A stretch of DNA of 64,000 nucleotides, taken from the IMG/VR virus record IMGVR_UViG_3300010389_003143, positions 1 through 64,000 of that record. One strand, given 5' to 3'. The DNA comes from a virus. The position numbers and the translations under genes are program-made. The notes under the pieces were generated by a model. The model ran no database searches. It saw only the letters and a program-made list of their open reading frames with translations, and was not told where the DNA came from. Below are positions 49,804 to 58,533 of this stretch, piece after piece; within the stretch, counting starts at the first letter, position 1; each line of letters starts with the position of its first letter.

Positions 49804-50990
49804 TTTTTAACCTCTTTGTATGCTCTTCCATCTATGTTAAAGAATAACTTTAACGCATCAAAAACTTCATCCTTAGATGATATCCTCATTGAAACGAATC
49901 TTGTTCTCTTTATTTCACCCTCTAGCATATAAGAGAGTTTCTTATCATCCGTCCCCCAAGAATATGAATCGCCAAGGTCTATTTCTCCATACCCTATTGC
50001 TCTGACCATCGGCAGCATTTTTTTAACGTAATCAATGACGAGCATGTTGTCATTAAACCAGTTGTCGCCGTCGCTGAACTCAAAAACATAATTATTCCAC
50101 TGATCAGCAGGGTGATGCTCACTCATATGCTCGTAGGCAAGCTTAAAGGCCGAAGAACACTTTGTGCCCCCAGAGCCGCTCATACTAAAGAATTCTTTTT
50201 CAGTTGTAGTAAATGCACTTACATCATGGGCGATAAAAACAAGTGATATATTTTTATATCGCCTCTTAAGAAACTGAACCATCCAGAAATAAAAGCTCTT
50301 TGCAATAAAGACTTTATCTTGTGTCATGGAGCCACTGATGTCCATCATAAGATAAACCGCAGCGTTTGATAAATACTCTTTATTTACCTCATAATGGCGA
50401 TACCTTAAATCGTCTTCATTGATTCCGCCGATTTTCGCCTCACCTTTTGCAGCGTTTCTCTTTAGGTTTTGAATTAAAGTCTTTTTTAGATCTAGATTTG
50501 GATAAATACCCTTTTTATTTATAGAGGAAAGCTCCTCTGTCTCTATCTCTATAAAAGAAGACTTCTCCGGCTCCATCCATGGGAGATTTAGCTCATCCAT
50601 AAGGATCTCAACAAGCTCATCTATGGTGACTTCTGCATCATAGAAGACCTCGCCCTCTTTGTCGCCTGCCTTATCTCCTTTTCCCTTTCCTTTCTTCTTT
50701 TTATTTATCCTAAATTTATCACCGCCCTTGACATCGAGGCCTTGGCCTGTGCCTGAGCTGTTATTTAGCTTTCCGTACTTAAACTTATACCTATCGAGAA
50801 ATCTAATCGGCACCTTTATCTTTTTATCGCCATCGGACGTAATGATATTGTGCTCAGTGATTAAGTCCTTTCCGTTTTTGCGTATAGCATCGTTTACAAG
50901 CTTTTTGTGCCTCTCAGAGTCTCTCTTGCCCCTTTGCTTTAGCTTCCAAATATCGGAAAGATTTTCACGCGATTTCGGAGAGCCAGACAT
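49800..50990 (-). CDS. yeaH: YeaH/YhbH-family protein (UPF0229)
   Basis: 396 residues (427 in E. coli YeaH). N-terminal charged region, then a segment 'IKVPIRFLDRYKFKYGKLNN' typical of the family, a basic linker 'KKKGKGKGDKAGDKEGE', and a VWA-like domain from about residue 200 with MIDAS 'YLMMDISGSMTQDK', 'FIAHDVSAFTTTEKEFFSMS' and GSGGTKCSSAF. YeaH is the partner of the YeaG/PrkA kinase. The start is two bases after prkA; the end overlaps spoVR by 3 bp (ATGA). AAGG site is within the end of prkA. Confidence 0.88.
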   Translation of the reverse strand: MSGSPKSRENLSDIWKLKQRGKRDSERHKKLVNDAIRKNGKDLITEHNIITSDGDKKIKVPIRFLDRYKFKYGKLNNSSGTGQGLDVKGGDKFRINKKKKGKGKGDKAGDKEGEVFYDAEVTIDELVEILMDELNLPWMEPEKSSFIEIETEELSSINKKGIYPNLDLKKTLIQNLKRNAAKGEAKIGGINEDDLRYRHYEVNKEYLSNAAVYLMMDISGSMTQDKVFIAKSFYFWMVQFLKRRYKNISLVFIAHDVSAFTTTEKEFFSMSGSGGTKCSSAFKLAYEHMSEHHPADQWNNYVFEFSDGDNWFNDNMLVIDYVKKMLPMVRAIGYGEIDLGDSYSWGTDDKKLSYMLEGEIKRTRFVSMRISSKDEVFDALKLFFNIDGRAYKEVKK

Positions 50991-50992
50991 TA

Positions 50993-53900
50993 TTAATTCC
51001 TTGCCATTAAGGAGCTTACGTATCTGAGAAGCTTGTTTGCGCTTTCTGCGTTGTATCCATGCTTATCGCATAGAGTCTGCACAACTACGTTTACTCTCTT
51101 TAGCTCTTCTTCGTCGGGGTTTCTGGCAGATACGGTTAGTCGAATGACATCCTGCCTCTCATCGAATAGCTGCTTCTGAAGGGCCTCTCTGAGCTTTGCG
51201 TGCTCTCTGTAGTCATAAGCGCCACCATTTGTTCTGGCGGACTTAAGCATCTTTCTGTAGATCTCCTGGCGGAATGAGTTTTTGCCAGACTCAGTAATCC
51301 CAACCTTCTCTTCGATTGAGCGCATCAGCCTCTCATTCGGAGGAGAATACTCGCCCCATTCGTCCTCAATCTTTGCTCCATCGAGGTAAGCGCCGACATG
51401 ATCCATGTAGTTGGACAGAAGGTTCTGAATCTCAGACTCGAAGTTTACGAAGAATGCCTTCTGGACCTCATTTCTGGCAATCTTAGAATACTCCTCGATA
51501 ACTGTCGTAAGGATATTGTCCAGGCGGTCAATCTCCTCCTTATCGAGCTTCGGATTTGAACTAAAGCCATCTCTAATTGCTCTGATTGCATCGATAGGAG
51601 TGAGGCAGCTGGTTCCGTCTTGAGCTAGAGCTGATGAAAGCCTATTTATAATGTATCTCGGAGAAACACCGCCCATGCCCTCTGCCTCAAATTCTTTCTT
51701 GAGAGTTGGTACATCGGATTGAGAGAATCCGTCGACCTCCTCTCCATCATAAAGCTTCATCTTGTTTAGCTGAGTTAGGCCATTATTCTTAGAATCCTTA
51801 AGTCTAGATAGAATTGCGAACATTGCTGCGCAATGCAGCGTGTAAGGCGCTATATGTACGTTCTTGAACATAGCCTGGCCGATAAGCTTCTCGTAGATCC
51901 TTACTTCCTCTGATACCTCAAGGTTATAGGGAACCTTTACGACAATAATTCTGTCATGAAGGGCTTCCATTTCGTCCTTTGCTAGGAAACGCTTATACTC
52001 GGTCTCGTTAGTGTTATGGCAAAGAACCTGCCCTATACCTGCGACGAATGAGTGATTTCCTTCACATGCAATGTCGAATACTTCTAGTGACTCTACATAT
52101 AGAGATTCTATTTTATTTACACCAGCATTTGTATTCTTTAGCCTAAAACGGATACCGTAGGCATCTTTTCCAGTTGTCGTGTAACCATGATAAATCGAGT
52201 AATCCTTACCCAGAATAGAGGATATAAATCCAACTTGGGAGGCAAGCATCTTTGAAGTAGTTTTGTATCTAAAGAAGTTTTCCTCATACTCTTCACTTGC
52301 ATTATCAAAGTAGAAGTTTGTGGAGCCATCACCTTTTACTAATTCGTCTAAGAAAAATGTTAGCATCTCATTGCTTAGATTGAATACAAAGTTCGGAACC
52401 TTCTTGCCATCGGAGTATTTGCCGCAGTTTAGCTCCAAGAGGTCTTTCCATATCTTGGTTGACAAATGAAGTCTGCTTGTTCTATCTTTTTTATCGCTTC
52501 TGTCCTGAAGAGAAGATGTGGAGGTGCTAATTCTTTCGGACGCAGACTTTATGAGGCTAAGCTCGTTTAATGACTGCTGACTAATAATGGCATGAGCGCT
52601 ATTTACATGTCCCTCAGTAATATACCATGCCATAGTTTTTAGCAAATCTTTTACATCTTGAGTGTCCTTAAGATTGTATCTAACTTTAACTTTATTTTTT
52701 CTAAATTGGCCATTACCCTTATATCCTTCGATATCCTTTATTCTGGCATAGCCATCATCATCAACTTCCATATCTTCTGATAGCTCCAAGGTAAAGCTCT
52801 CTGCAACTTCAATTAGCGGAGCTTCTCTTAGGGCGCAAACATCTAGTTTATCCTCGGGATAGAATGGCTCAAGATCATCAGAGTAAATAGAGTGATTATA
52901 CGTAGTTTCTACAACTCCATTTTTTTGAATAGTTTTAATTAGATTTCCAGTAAATGGATGGCTATAAAAATTCTTTACCTTTGTCCATTCAAATTCTTTT
53001 GTATTTAAATTCATGGCAATAACTTCAATGTTAGTATCGCCCGCCCTAGCTAGATCTGCGATTGTATCAAACTTTACTAGTCCATCTTTTCTATAGGGAA
53101 CAGGCTCATCGCCAACAATACTATGAGCTAGCAAAAACTCGTCAGCATAAATGAACGGAAATCTGCCAGTTTTAATATTTTTCTCTTGAGCAAGGGTCAG
53201 GAGAACATAAAGGAACTTCTGATCGACTTTGAGCATCTCAACGAACTCCATGATGCCTCTATTCGCTACGTTCAGCTCTCCATCAAAGCGGTAGGCTCTG
53301 GGGTCTGACTCAGAACCGAATTCGCCAATCTTGCTCAAGTCCATTGAGCCTACAAGCTCGGATACATCCTGACTCTTCTTGTCTGATGGAACAAACGTTC
53401 CCACTCCTATTCTGGACTGCTCTGAGAAGAACATTCTTTCTACAGGCAGCTTAAGAAAGTCTCCATCATACTTTTCCTTTAGGATAAGGTCCATGTAAGG
53501 AGAAAGCTTTCCATCAATCTTTATGCCATAATCGTCAAAGAACTTCTGCCTTAGTGATTCGGGGATAGCAGTAAGCGGATCCTCATACATTGGAGACTCT
53601 GATAAGCAGTAGGTCTGGCCCTCATCCGTCTTGGCGAACTTCTCAAGACCTCTCTTCAGGGAGACGGCTAGCTGGGACTTTCCGGAAGAAGTGGGTCCGT
53701 ATAGCAGAAGGATTCTTCTGGAAACCTCAGACCCGGCGGAAGCAGCCTTTAGGTAGGACATAATCTCTGTAAGCGATTCATCTATTCCGAAAAGATCCTG
53801 GTCAAAGAAGTTGTATTTCGTGATATTGCCATCCTCATCGCGCTCGATGCCTTGGGACTCAATCATTCTCAGAACTCTGGTGTGAGAACTCATATGAATT

Positions 53901-54022
53901 TCTGGATTTTCCGTAACCATGCCAATATAGTCAGCAAGAGTCCCGCTCCAGTTTAGTGAACTTTCTTCGTCAACATGATTTTCTAATAGCTTTAGAAGAT
54001 TTGTTTTCTTAGATTGAGGCAT
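50993..54022 (-). CDS. prkA: PrkA/YeaG serine protein kinase (AAA+), intein-split
   Basis: 1009-residue precursor, 639 residues after removal of a 370-residue intein (301-670), matching E. coli YeaG (644). AAA+ Walker A 'LLYGPTSSGKSQLAVSLKRG' (107-126), 'VGTFVPSDKKSQDVSELVGS', 'GIMEFVEMLKVDQKFLYVLL', and Walker-B region 'FPFIYADEFLLAH' joined to TNETEYKRF. 'HDRIIVVKVPYNLEVSEE' and the C-terminal PrkA domain follow. It phosphorylates proteins in starvation responses; in E. coli it is linked to nitrogen-stress. The intein interrupts the Walker B/sensor region. First gene of the PrkA-YeaH-SpoVR-DAC run. Confidence 0.9.
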   Translation of the reverse strand: MPQSKKTNLLKLLENHVDEESSLNWSGTLADYIGMVTENPEIHMSSHTRVLRMIESQGIERDEDGNITKYNFFDQDLFGIDESLTEIMSYLKAASAGSEVSRRILLLYGPTSSGKSQLAVSLKRGLEKFAKTDEGQTYCLSESPMYEDPLTAIPESLRQKFFDDYGIKIDGKLSPYMDLILKEKYDGDFLKLPVERMFFSEQSRIGVGTFVPSDKKSQDVSELVGSMDLSKIGEFGSESDPRAYRFDGELNVANRGIMEFVEMLKVDQKFLYVLLTLAQEKNIKTGRFPFIYADEFLLAHSIVGDEPVPYRKDGLVKFDTIADLARAGDTNIEVIAMNLNTKEFEWTKVKNFYSHPFTGNLIKTIQKNGVVETTYNHSIYSDDLEPFYPEDKLDVCALREAPLIEVAESFTLELSEDMEVDDDGYARIKDIEGYKGNGQFRKNKVKVRYNLKDTQDVKDLLKTMAWYITEGHVNSAHAIISQQSLNELSLIKSASERISTSTSSLQDRSDKKDRTSRLHLSTKIWKDLLELNCGKYSDGKKVPNFVFNLSNEMLTFFLDELVKGDGSTNFYFDNASEEYEENFFRYKTTSKMLASQVGFISSILGKDYSIYHGYTTTGKDAYGIRFRLKNTNAGVNKIESLYVESLEVFDIACEGNHSFVAGIGQVLCHNTNETEYKRFLAKDEMEALHDRIIVVKVPYNLEVSEEVRIYEKLIGQAMFKNVHIAPYTLHCAAMFAILSRLKDSKNNGLTQLNKMKLYDGEEVDGFSQSDVPTLKKEFEAEGMGGVSPRYIINRLSSALAQDGTSCLTPIDAIRAIRDGFSSNPKLDKEEIDRLDNILTTVIEEYSKIARNEVQKAFFVNFESEIQNLLSNYMDHVGAYLDGAKIEDEWGEYSPPNERLMRSIEEKVGITESGKNSFRQEIYRKMLKSARTNGGAYDYREHAKLREALQKQLFDERQDVIRLTVSARNPDEEELKRVNVVVQTLCDKHGYNAESANKLLRYVSSLMARN
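52013..53122 (-). mobile_element. Intein in PrkA, 370 aa
   Basis: Starts with Ser1 ('SIVGDEPVPYRKDGLVKF'), block B 'VVETTYNHSIYSD', LAGLIDADG-like 'TMAWYITEGHVNS' and 'FLDELVKGDGSTNFYF', end 'VFDIACEGNHSFVAGIGQ' then VLCHN, followed by Thr. Ser1/His-Asn/Thr+1 is an accepted class 1 combination. It lies right after ADEFLLAH of the kinase. Confidence 0.9.
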
Positions 54023-54025
54023 GAT

Positions 54026-54313
54026 TTAGTTTTCTCCATATATATTTCTAATTGTTCTCGAATCACCGGACCTAACTTTATTAGCAATTTTTTTGGCTTC
54101 TTCTTTTATCTCGCTAATAATTGTTTCTTTATCCTTTTTTATCTTACTAGATAAAGTGCCAAATGTTTGAGTGAATTCGCAAATATCGTTGCATTTATTA
54201 CACTCTATTTTTTTAAAATGACCAGAATTTTTCAGCTCTAAATAGAGGGCTATAGAAAAGCTGTATTCCACCTCTTCTGAGCAATTAGTGCAAGAATATC
54301 TGTATTTAGCCAC
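54026..54313 (-). CDS. Zinc-ribbon protein
   Basis: 95 residues. Two pairs of cysteines (YSCTNCSEE and IECNKCNDIC) form a zinc ribbon in the first half; the second half is a charged helix ('KDKETIISEIKEEAKKIANK'). Type common in T4-like phages; function unknown. Three bases before prkA on the same strand. Confidence 0.65.
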   Translation of the reverse strand: MAKYRYSCTNCSEEVEYSFSIALYLELKNSGHFKKIECNKCNDICEFTQTFGTLSSKIKKDKETIISEIKEEAKKIANKVRSGDSRTIRNIYGEN

Positions 54314-54499
54314 CTACTCTTCCTCTTCTGAATTATATATTACGATATCTTTTTCTACTTTTAGCTTGCCAGCTAAAGAAAAATCTCTTAATATTTTCTT
54401 TTTAAATTTCGCGTCGGTAACCCTAATTGTTATCTCTAGGTCATTAGACTTTGGGTTGTATAGAAAGTTTTTTATCTTACCTATTTCTTTTTCCGTCAT
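54314..54499 (-). CDS. Small protein between dnaB and prkA blocks
   Basis: 61 residues, one beta-rich domain (DLEITIRVTDAKFKKKILRD) and an acidic tail (YNSEEEE). Directly abuts the Zn-ribbon gene and overlaps the upstream gene by 23 bp. Family unknown. Confidence 0.5.
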   Translation of the reverse strand: MTEKEIGKIKNFLYNPKSNDLEITIRVTDAKFKKKILRDFSLAGKLKVEKDIVIYNSEEEE

Positions 54500-54794
54500 A
54501 AAGCGACTCTATTGCTGTTTTGATATGAGGGTTGTCTATTTCATTCAAAAGAAATAGCAGATCTGTTTGAGGCAGTTTTTCTATTTTAGCAATTGATGAC
54601 AGTGGCACATGCAATATAAAGCTAGGCTTTTCACCTGCAGATAATCCTTCAAAATCATCGCTAATCGGCACAACTGCAAGTGAGTCATCTTTCATGCTAA
54701 TGCTATTTACTATATATTTTTTAGAAATATCTGCATATATTGTTTTTAAAATAATTAAGTCATTTTTGCGAATAGATTCGATGTTATATTTCAT
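54477..54794 (-). CDS. Small unknown protein overlapping dnaB
   Basis: 105 residues from the ATG at 54792-54794, which overlaps the end of the helicase gene by 11 bp (GGTGA five bases upstream). Beta-rich sequence with 'KYIVNSISMKDDSLAVVPIS', then helix 'LPQTDLLFLLNEIDNPHIKT'. No family recognised; possible helicase accessory factor from position only. Confidence 0.5.
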   Translation of the reverse strand: MKYNIESIRKNDLIILKTIYADISKKYIVNSISMKDDSLAVVPISDDFEGLSAGEKPSFILHVPLSSIAKIEKLPQTDLLFLLNEIDNPHIKTAIESLYDGKRNR

Positions 54795-56151
54795 TTTCAT
54801 CACCAAAATCTTCCGCCCAGTCATCCGGCATATCTTCTATTCTAGAGTTTGGAAATACCTTTCTTAGCGATACTTTGCCCTTCGCACCGTCTCGGTTTTT
54901 AACTATATGGATCTCCATATCTTCGCGAAGGCGCTCGTCTTCCCTGTTGGCTATTATAAACACGACCGCAGCGTTATCTCCAATCATTTTTGAGCGTCCA
55001 AGATCTTCGAGAGAGACATCGTCAAGCTTTTTGCCGCCGGTCTTTTTCTGCTGAGCCTTTCTTTGCGCCGCAGTTACAACTGGAATATTCTTTTTCCTGC
55101 AAAACTCATGAAGCTCCTCTGACACTCGGCCTACATCTAGCCAATCTGATCCAACCTGACCTATCGTGGGCTTCATTAGCTGCAGGTAATCCACGAATAC
55201 AGCATCTGGCTTGAAAACTCCAAGAAGATTTTCATACTTAGCCTCGATCTCCCCCATTGTTGTTCCGCGAGGCATGTCCAGAACGTAAAATACTTTATCA
55301 TAATCTTTTTGAAAATCTAAATTAGCAAGCCATCTCTTTTCTTCTACGTCGGTAAGCTGCGCTCTTGCGATGCCTCTGTGTCTTACATTTGCCACATTTG
55401 CATCCACCCTTTGCTCTAGCTGCTTTTTGCTCATCTCAAGAGATATATAAAGAACATTTTTTCCATCGTTGAATCCGGTAACGCCCTCAGACGGGACGTT
55501 GCTTCCAAGCCATGCATTAATTGCCATGTTCATCATCAACATTGACTTACCAGAAGAGCTTGCGCCGCCAATTACAAGCATCTCAGAGTTTTTAATGCCC
55601 CAGGTGTAATCATCCAGCTCTTTGTAACCAGATAGAAAACCTCTAATTTCATCCGGGTTCTCCATCGTATATTTATAGTCGTCCACTCTTGAGTCAACGG
55701 ACTGAGTTACGTTGCCCTCGGTAAAAACGTCAGATTTATAGAGCCTTTCTGTTTTGGATATTATCCTTTTTAGCTCATCGTTGTAGTCGACCAACGATTC
55801 ATAATCCGAATCCAGCTCTTCTGCTTTTTCTGCAAGACGATCGATTAGATATTTGTTATATCTTTCTTTTATTCGATCAATATAGAAGCCTATTTCATTA
55901 GCGCTACAACTTTCACCTCTGATAAAGTCTATTATTTCGGTCTCTTCCTCTTCTGCATCAAGAAGCTTTTCCAGAACCTCATACGATGGAGGACTCTTGT
56001 GTCTGGAGTAATAAGAGTGAATTTGAAGTGTAGCAGGCTTAAAGCTTGGGAGGACAACCAGCTTCAAGAGATCAAACTCTATCTGCATATAAACATCATT
56101 TACATTGGATGATCCCTTGAGCATCCAATTTAAAATTTTGGCATCATGCAT
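54784..56151 (-). CDS. dnaB: Replicative DNA helicase (DnaB-like)
   Basis: 455 residues. The N-terminal helical domain (1-140) is degenerate but of the right size; the RecA-like core has Walker A 'GGASSSGKS' (195-203), 'LYISLEMSKKQLEQR', Walker B 'DAVFVDYLQLM' (316-326, D321), 'VVTAAQRKAQQKK' and 'IHIVKNRDGAKGKVSL'. It should unwind DNA ahead of the fork, loaded by the DnaC-like protein encoded directly upstream (TAATG overlap). T4-type Gp41 relatives are possible, but motif spacing is DnaB-like. Confidence 0.9.
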   Translation of the reverse strand: MHDAKILNWMLKGSSNVNDVYMQIEFDLLKLVVLPSFKPATLQIHSYYSRHKSPPSYEVLEKLLDAEEEETEIIDFIRGESCSANEIGFYIDRIKERYNKYLIDRLAEKAEELDSDYESLVDYNDELKRIISKTERLYKSDVFTEGNVTQSVDSRVDDYKYTMENPDEIRGFLSGYKELDDYTWGIKNSEMLVIGGASSSGKSMLMMNMAINAWLGSNVPSEGVTGFNDGKNVLYISLEMSKKQLEQRVDANVANVRHRGIARAQLTDVEEKRWLANLDFQKDYDKVFYVLDMPRGTTMGEIEAKYENLLGVFKPDAVFVDYLQLMKPTIGQVGSDWLDVGRVSEELHEFCRKKNIPVVTAAQRKAQQKKTGGKKLDDVSLEDLGRSKMIGDNAAVVFIIANREDERLREDMEIHIVKNRDGAKGKVSLRKVFPNSRIEDMPDDWAEDFGDENEI

Positions 56152-56822
56152 TATTTTCTCCGATAATCTTTGCCGCCAACGATAAACACGTCGACATGTC
56201 GTGACCTAAGTGATTTGAAAGATTTTGCGAAGAACCCCCCAAATATAGAATCTAAGTCATTATCATTTGAGCATAATATGGTCGGCAATTGGTTCTGGAA
56301 CCTTGTTCGCAAAACATACTCAAGAGAAGTACCAAATAGCTGCTCGGCCTTCTCGGATGGAAAAATCCAATGAGATGAAAATTCATCTATAACGAGAAAG
56401 TCCTTGCCGATGAGTTCCTCATAGTATTTCGAGGTATCCATCTGGCTGGATAGCATGTTTGCAACAACATCCGCCATAGTTGTGTATAGTGCCGAATACC
56501 TATTTGCTATCGCAAGTTTTAATATGCAACATGCGGTATAGGTCTTCCCGGTACCAAGATTTCCTGCAAAGATTAGCGACTTACCTGCATCATATAGGGC
56601 GTCTATATCTTCTATTCTTTGCTTTATCGTTCTCTTAAAGTTTGGGTCACCCTCAAAGTCCTTGAAAGACTTCGACCAATACTCTACCGGAATATTCGCG
56701 GAACAATATTTGTCTAGTCTTGCGGATTTTGCCTCGCACCTTATGCAACCATCTCCTGAACAGGCGGTACAAGACTCCTTAACCTGCTCTTTTTTTCTCT
56801 CAATCTTTTTCCTCGGAATCAC
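56151..56822 (-). CDS. dnaC: DnaC-like helicase loader (AAA+)
   Basis: 223 residues. An N-terminal Zn site with C18, C21, C26 and C29 (CTACSGDGCIRC) precedes an AAA+ core with Walker A 'GNLGTGKT' (87-94), Walker B 'FLVIDEFSS' (142-150) and the arginine-rich 'FKSLRSRHVDVFIVGGKDYR' tail. DnaC/IstB-type loaders place the ring helicase on DNA. The next gene (helicase) starts in a one-base TAATG overlap, strong evidence for partnership. Confidence 0.85.
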   Translation of the reverse strand: MIPRKKIERKKEQVKESCTACSGDGCIRCEAKSARLDKYCSANIPVEYWSKSFKDFEGDPNFKRTIKQRIEDIDALYDAGKSLIFAGNLGTGKTYTACCILKLAIANRYSALYTTMADVVANMLSSQMDTSKYYEELIGKDFLVIDEFSSHWIFPSEKAEQLFGTSLEYVLRTRFQNQLPTILCSNDNDLDSIFGGFFAKSFKSLRSRHVDVFIVGGKDYRRK

Positions 56823-57201
56823 TCTCTACCTCGAATAATAGATTTGATTTTATATCCTTATCTCCAAAGAATACAGAAAATTCATCCTCATCTTTTGAGC
56901 CAACTAAAGATGATGGAATCGAAAGGGTAGAATCTGCATACGATATTCCGTTCATTGGGAAGTCATTGGCAGGCCCACTTGGGCGACCCTCCGGAACAGG
57001 ATAGTCGTAGCCTGCTTTTTCGTCAACAGGTTTTTGCAAAACAGACATACAAGCTACCTTATCCCTCATTATAATCGATAGAATATCATTATTTTCTATA
57101 ATAATTTTTTGATCTTTAAAAATCTTTACCCGACCTGATATTTGCCAGCCACCGTCTAAATAGAATACGACGTTCTTTCCTATTATAACTGAATTATCCA
57201 T
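56800..57201 (-). CDS. Unknown protein with LSm-like beta start
   Basis: 133 residues from the ATG at 57199-57201; a longer frame upstream overlaps a better Zn-ribbon gene and is not used. N-terminal strands 'NVVFYLDGGWQISGRVKIFK' and 'KIIIENNDILSIIMRDKVA' look like a small SH3/Sm barrel; the C-terminal half is disordered and acidic. Found next to helicase-loader gene; may bind RNA or DNA. Confidence 0.5.
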   Translation of the reverse strand: MDNSVIIGKNVVFYLDGGWQISGRVKIFKDQKIIIENNDILSIIMRDKVACMSVLQKPVDEKAGYDYPVPEGRPSGPANDFPMNGISYADSTLSIPSSLVGSKDEDEFSVFFGDKDIKSNLLFEVESDSEEKD

Positions 57202-57418
57202 CTTTTGAATTATCTTCCTTTTTATCACAGCCCATATTGCGAGCCACCTTTGCTGCTCTGGCTCTTCCGGCAGATTTGTGAACGTAGCTGCCATCTATTG
57301 AGTCTATTTCCAGCTGACAGTAAACGGAGCAAAACGGGCTTGGCGATGTGTCGTAGTAATTATATCTTTTTCCACAGACTGAGCAGCTTACGTTATCTCT
57401 CAACAATTCATCCTCCAA
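57194..57418 (-). CDS. Zinc-ribbon protein
   Basis: 74 residues with C-x2-C (CSVCGKRYNYYDTS) and SPFCSVYCQLEID, the Cys-x2-Cys/Cys-x3-Cys layout of small YacG/zf-type ribbons, then a basic helix (KSAGRARAAKVARNMGC). Overlaps both neighbours by 8-11 bp. Role unknown. Confidence 0.6.
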   Translation of the reverse strand: MEDELLRDNVSCSVCGKRYNYYDTSPSPFCSVYCQLEIDSIDGSYVHKSAGRARAAKVARNMGCDKKEDNSKDG

Positions 57419-57620
57419 GGATGTACATAGTTGTGTACTCTCGCTTTATCCACAGCCCTTTATTGTACTCAAATTTATTTGAATAAGGCATGCACAGTCC
57501 TCTCATGGCATTTCTAATGCCCTGAGGCGTTACTGATAGTTTTTTAGCTAATTCTTCCGCAGAATAACTTACTTCATATCTTGTTCTTTTTATTATCTTT
57601 TTTTGTAGATCTGTAAACAT
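57408..57620 (-). CDS. Small winged helix-turn-helix protein
   Basis: 70 residues from the ATG at 57618-57620, two bases after the stop of the ferritin-like gene. It has a helix-turn-helix, 'SAEELAKKLSVTPQGIRNAM', followed by a beta wing ('NKGLWIKREYTTMYI'). A likely DNA-binding regulator; targets unknown. Confidence 0.6.
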   Translation of the reverse strand: MFTDLQKKIIKRTRYEVSYSAEELAKKLSVTPQGIRNAMRGLCMPYSNKFEYNKGLWIKREYTTMYILGG

Positions 57621-57622
57621 AT

Positions 57623-58525
57623 TTAAAATCCAATAAATTTTTTGGCCGTGCCAACGTAAGATTGCCCAAACCACGCCATATCCAAGTAGCTTTCAAGAAA
57701 TTTCTCCATCGCCTCCACGATTGGTAGATTCCAGTCTAATTCATTAGACATTTCTAAAGCAGCTTCTTTTTGCCTTTTTTCCGCAGACCTAAGCACAGCA
57801 AGCGGATTAACTCCCAGTGAATTAAAGCTATAAGCAATTTCTCTTAGTCCGTCAATCTCATATTTTAACATTTTGCACTGCCAAGCGAACAAGCTTATAA
57901 TCTGGAATGTTGAGAATTCGCCCAGAACCTTCGGGAGATGCTTTACTCCTAGCGCAATGTGCCTTGCCTCATCTTTCTCATAATATATAAGCAAATCTGA
58001 AAGAATTGGCTCTACGTTATTTTTTCTTAATTGAGAAAATATAGATATTGCTACAGGCTCAACCATAAGCTGCATCCCAAGTAATCTTCTAGCCATATCT
58101 GACGCTGCTAAAACTTCATTCAATCCAACTTCTGAGTGCTCTGTCAAAAAGCCTCTTCCATCTGGCTCATAATCTAAAACTTTTCTCATGTAATCAAGCA
58201 TAACATAAAAATGTCTTGCTTCATCGTGTGCCTGTGAAGTCGCGGCTAATTTAGCACCCATATCGTCTATTTCTGCCGCCAAAAAAGCTGAGGCTTTCCA
58301 CGCTACTAGCTCTCCCCAAAGGATAAGAGTTAATATCCTTATTAAAGACCCTCTTTTTTCCTCACTCAGCGTTGGTTTTCCGTGCTTTTCGATAAGTTCT
58401 GAAAGAATCTTCCTTCCATCCCAAATATTATTTTGTCCCTTGTGATAAATATTGCTAAGAACCTTAGTCGAAGAGGCGAGGTGATCGTTATTTTCTTTTG
58501 CAATTTCAAAATTTATTCCAGACAT
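57623..58525 (-). CDS. Diiron ferritin-like oxygenase/oxidase-type protein
   Basis: 300 residues from the ATG at 58523-58525 (AGGTG five bases upstream). Helical bundle with E in 'ILWGELVAWKASAFLAAEI', then 'SQAHDEARHFYVMLDYM' and 'YYEKDEARHIALGVKHLPK': two E-A-R-H pairs give a carboxylate-bridged diiron site, as in R2-like oxidases and p-aminobenzoate N-oxygenases (AurF-like). It is separate from NrdB. Substrate cannot be told; phage-encoded copies with this exact layout are unusual. Confidence 0.65.
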   Translation of the reverse strand: MSGINFEIAKENNDHLASSTKVLSNIYHKGQNNIWDGRKILSELIEKHGKPTLSEEKRGSLIRILTLILWGELVAWKASAFLAAEIDDMGAKLAATSQAHDEARHFYVMLDYMRKVLDYEPDGRGFLTEHSEVGLNEVLAASDMARRLLGMQLMVEPVAISIFSQLRKNNVEPILSDLLIYYEKDEARHIALGVKHLPKVLGEFSTFQIISLFAWQCKMLKYEIDGLREIAYSFNSLGVNPLAVLRSAEKRQKEAALEMSNELDWNLPIVEAMEKFLESYLDMAWFGQSYVGTAKKFIGF

Positions 58526-58533
58526 TATTTCAC

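Noticed and set aside
50659-51027. Plus-strand frame opposite yeaH and prkA
   Set aside because: Phe/Ser/Leu-rich shadow of the Lys/Glu-rich coding strand.
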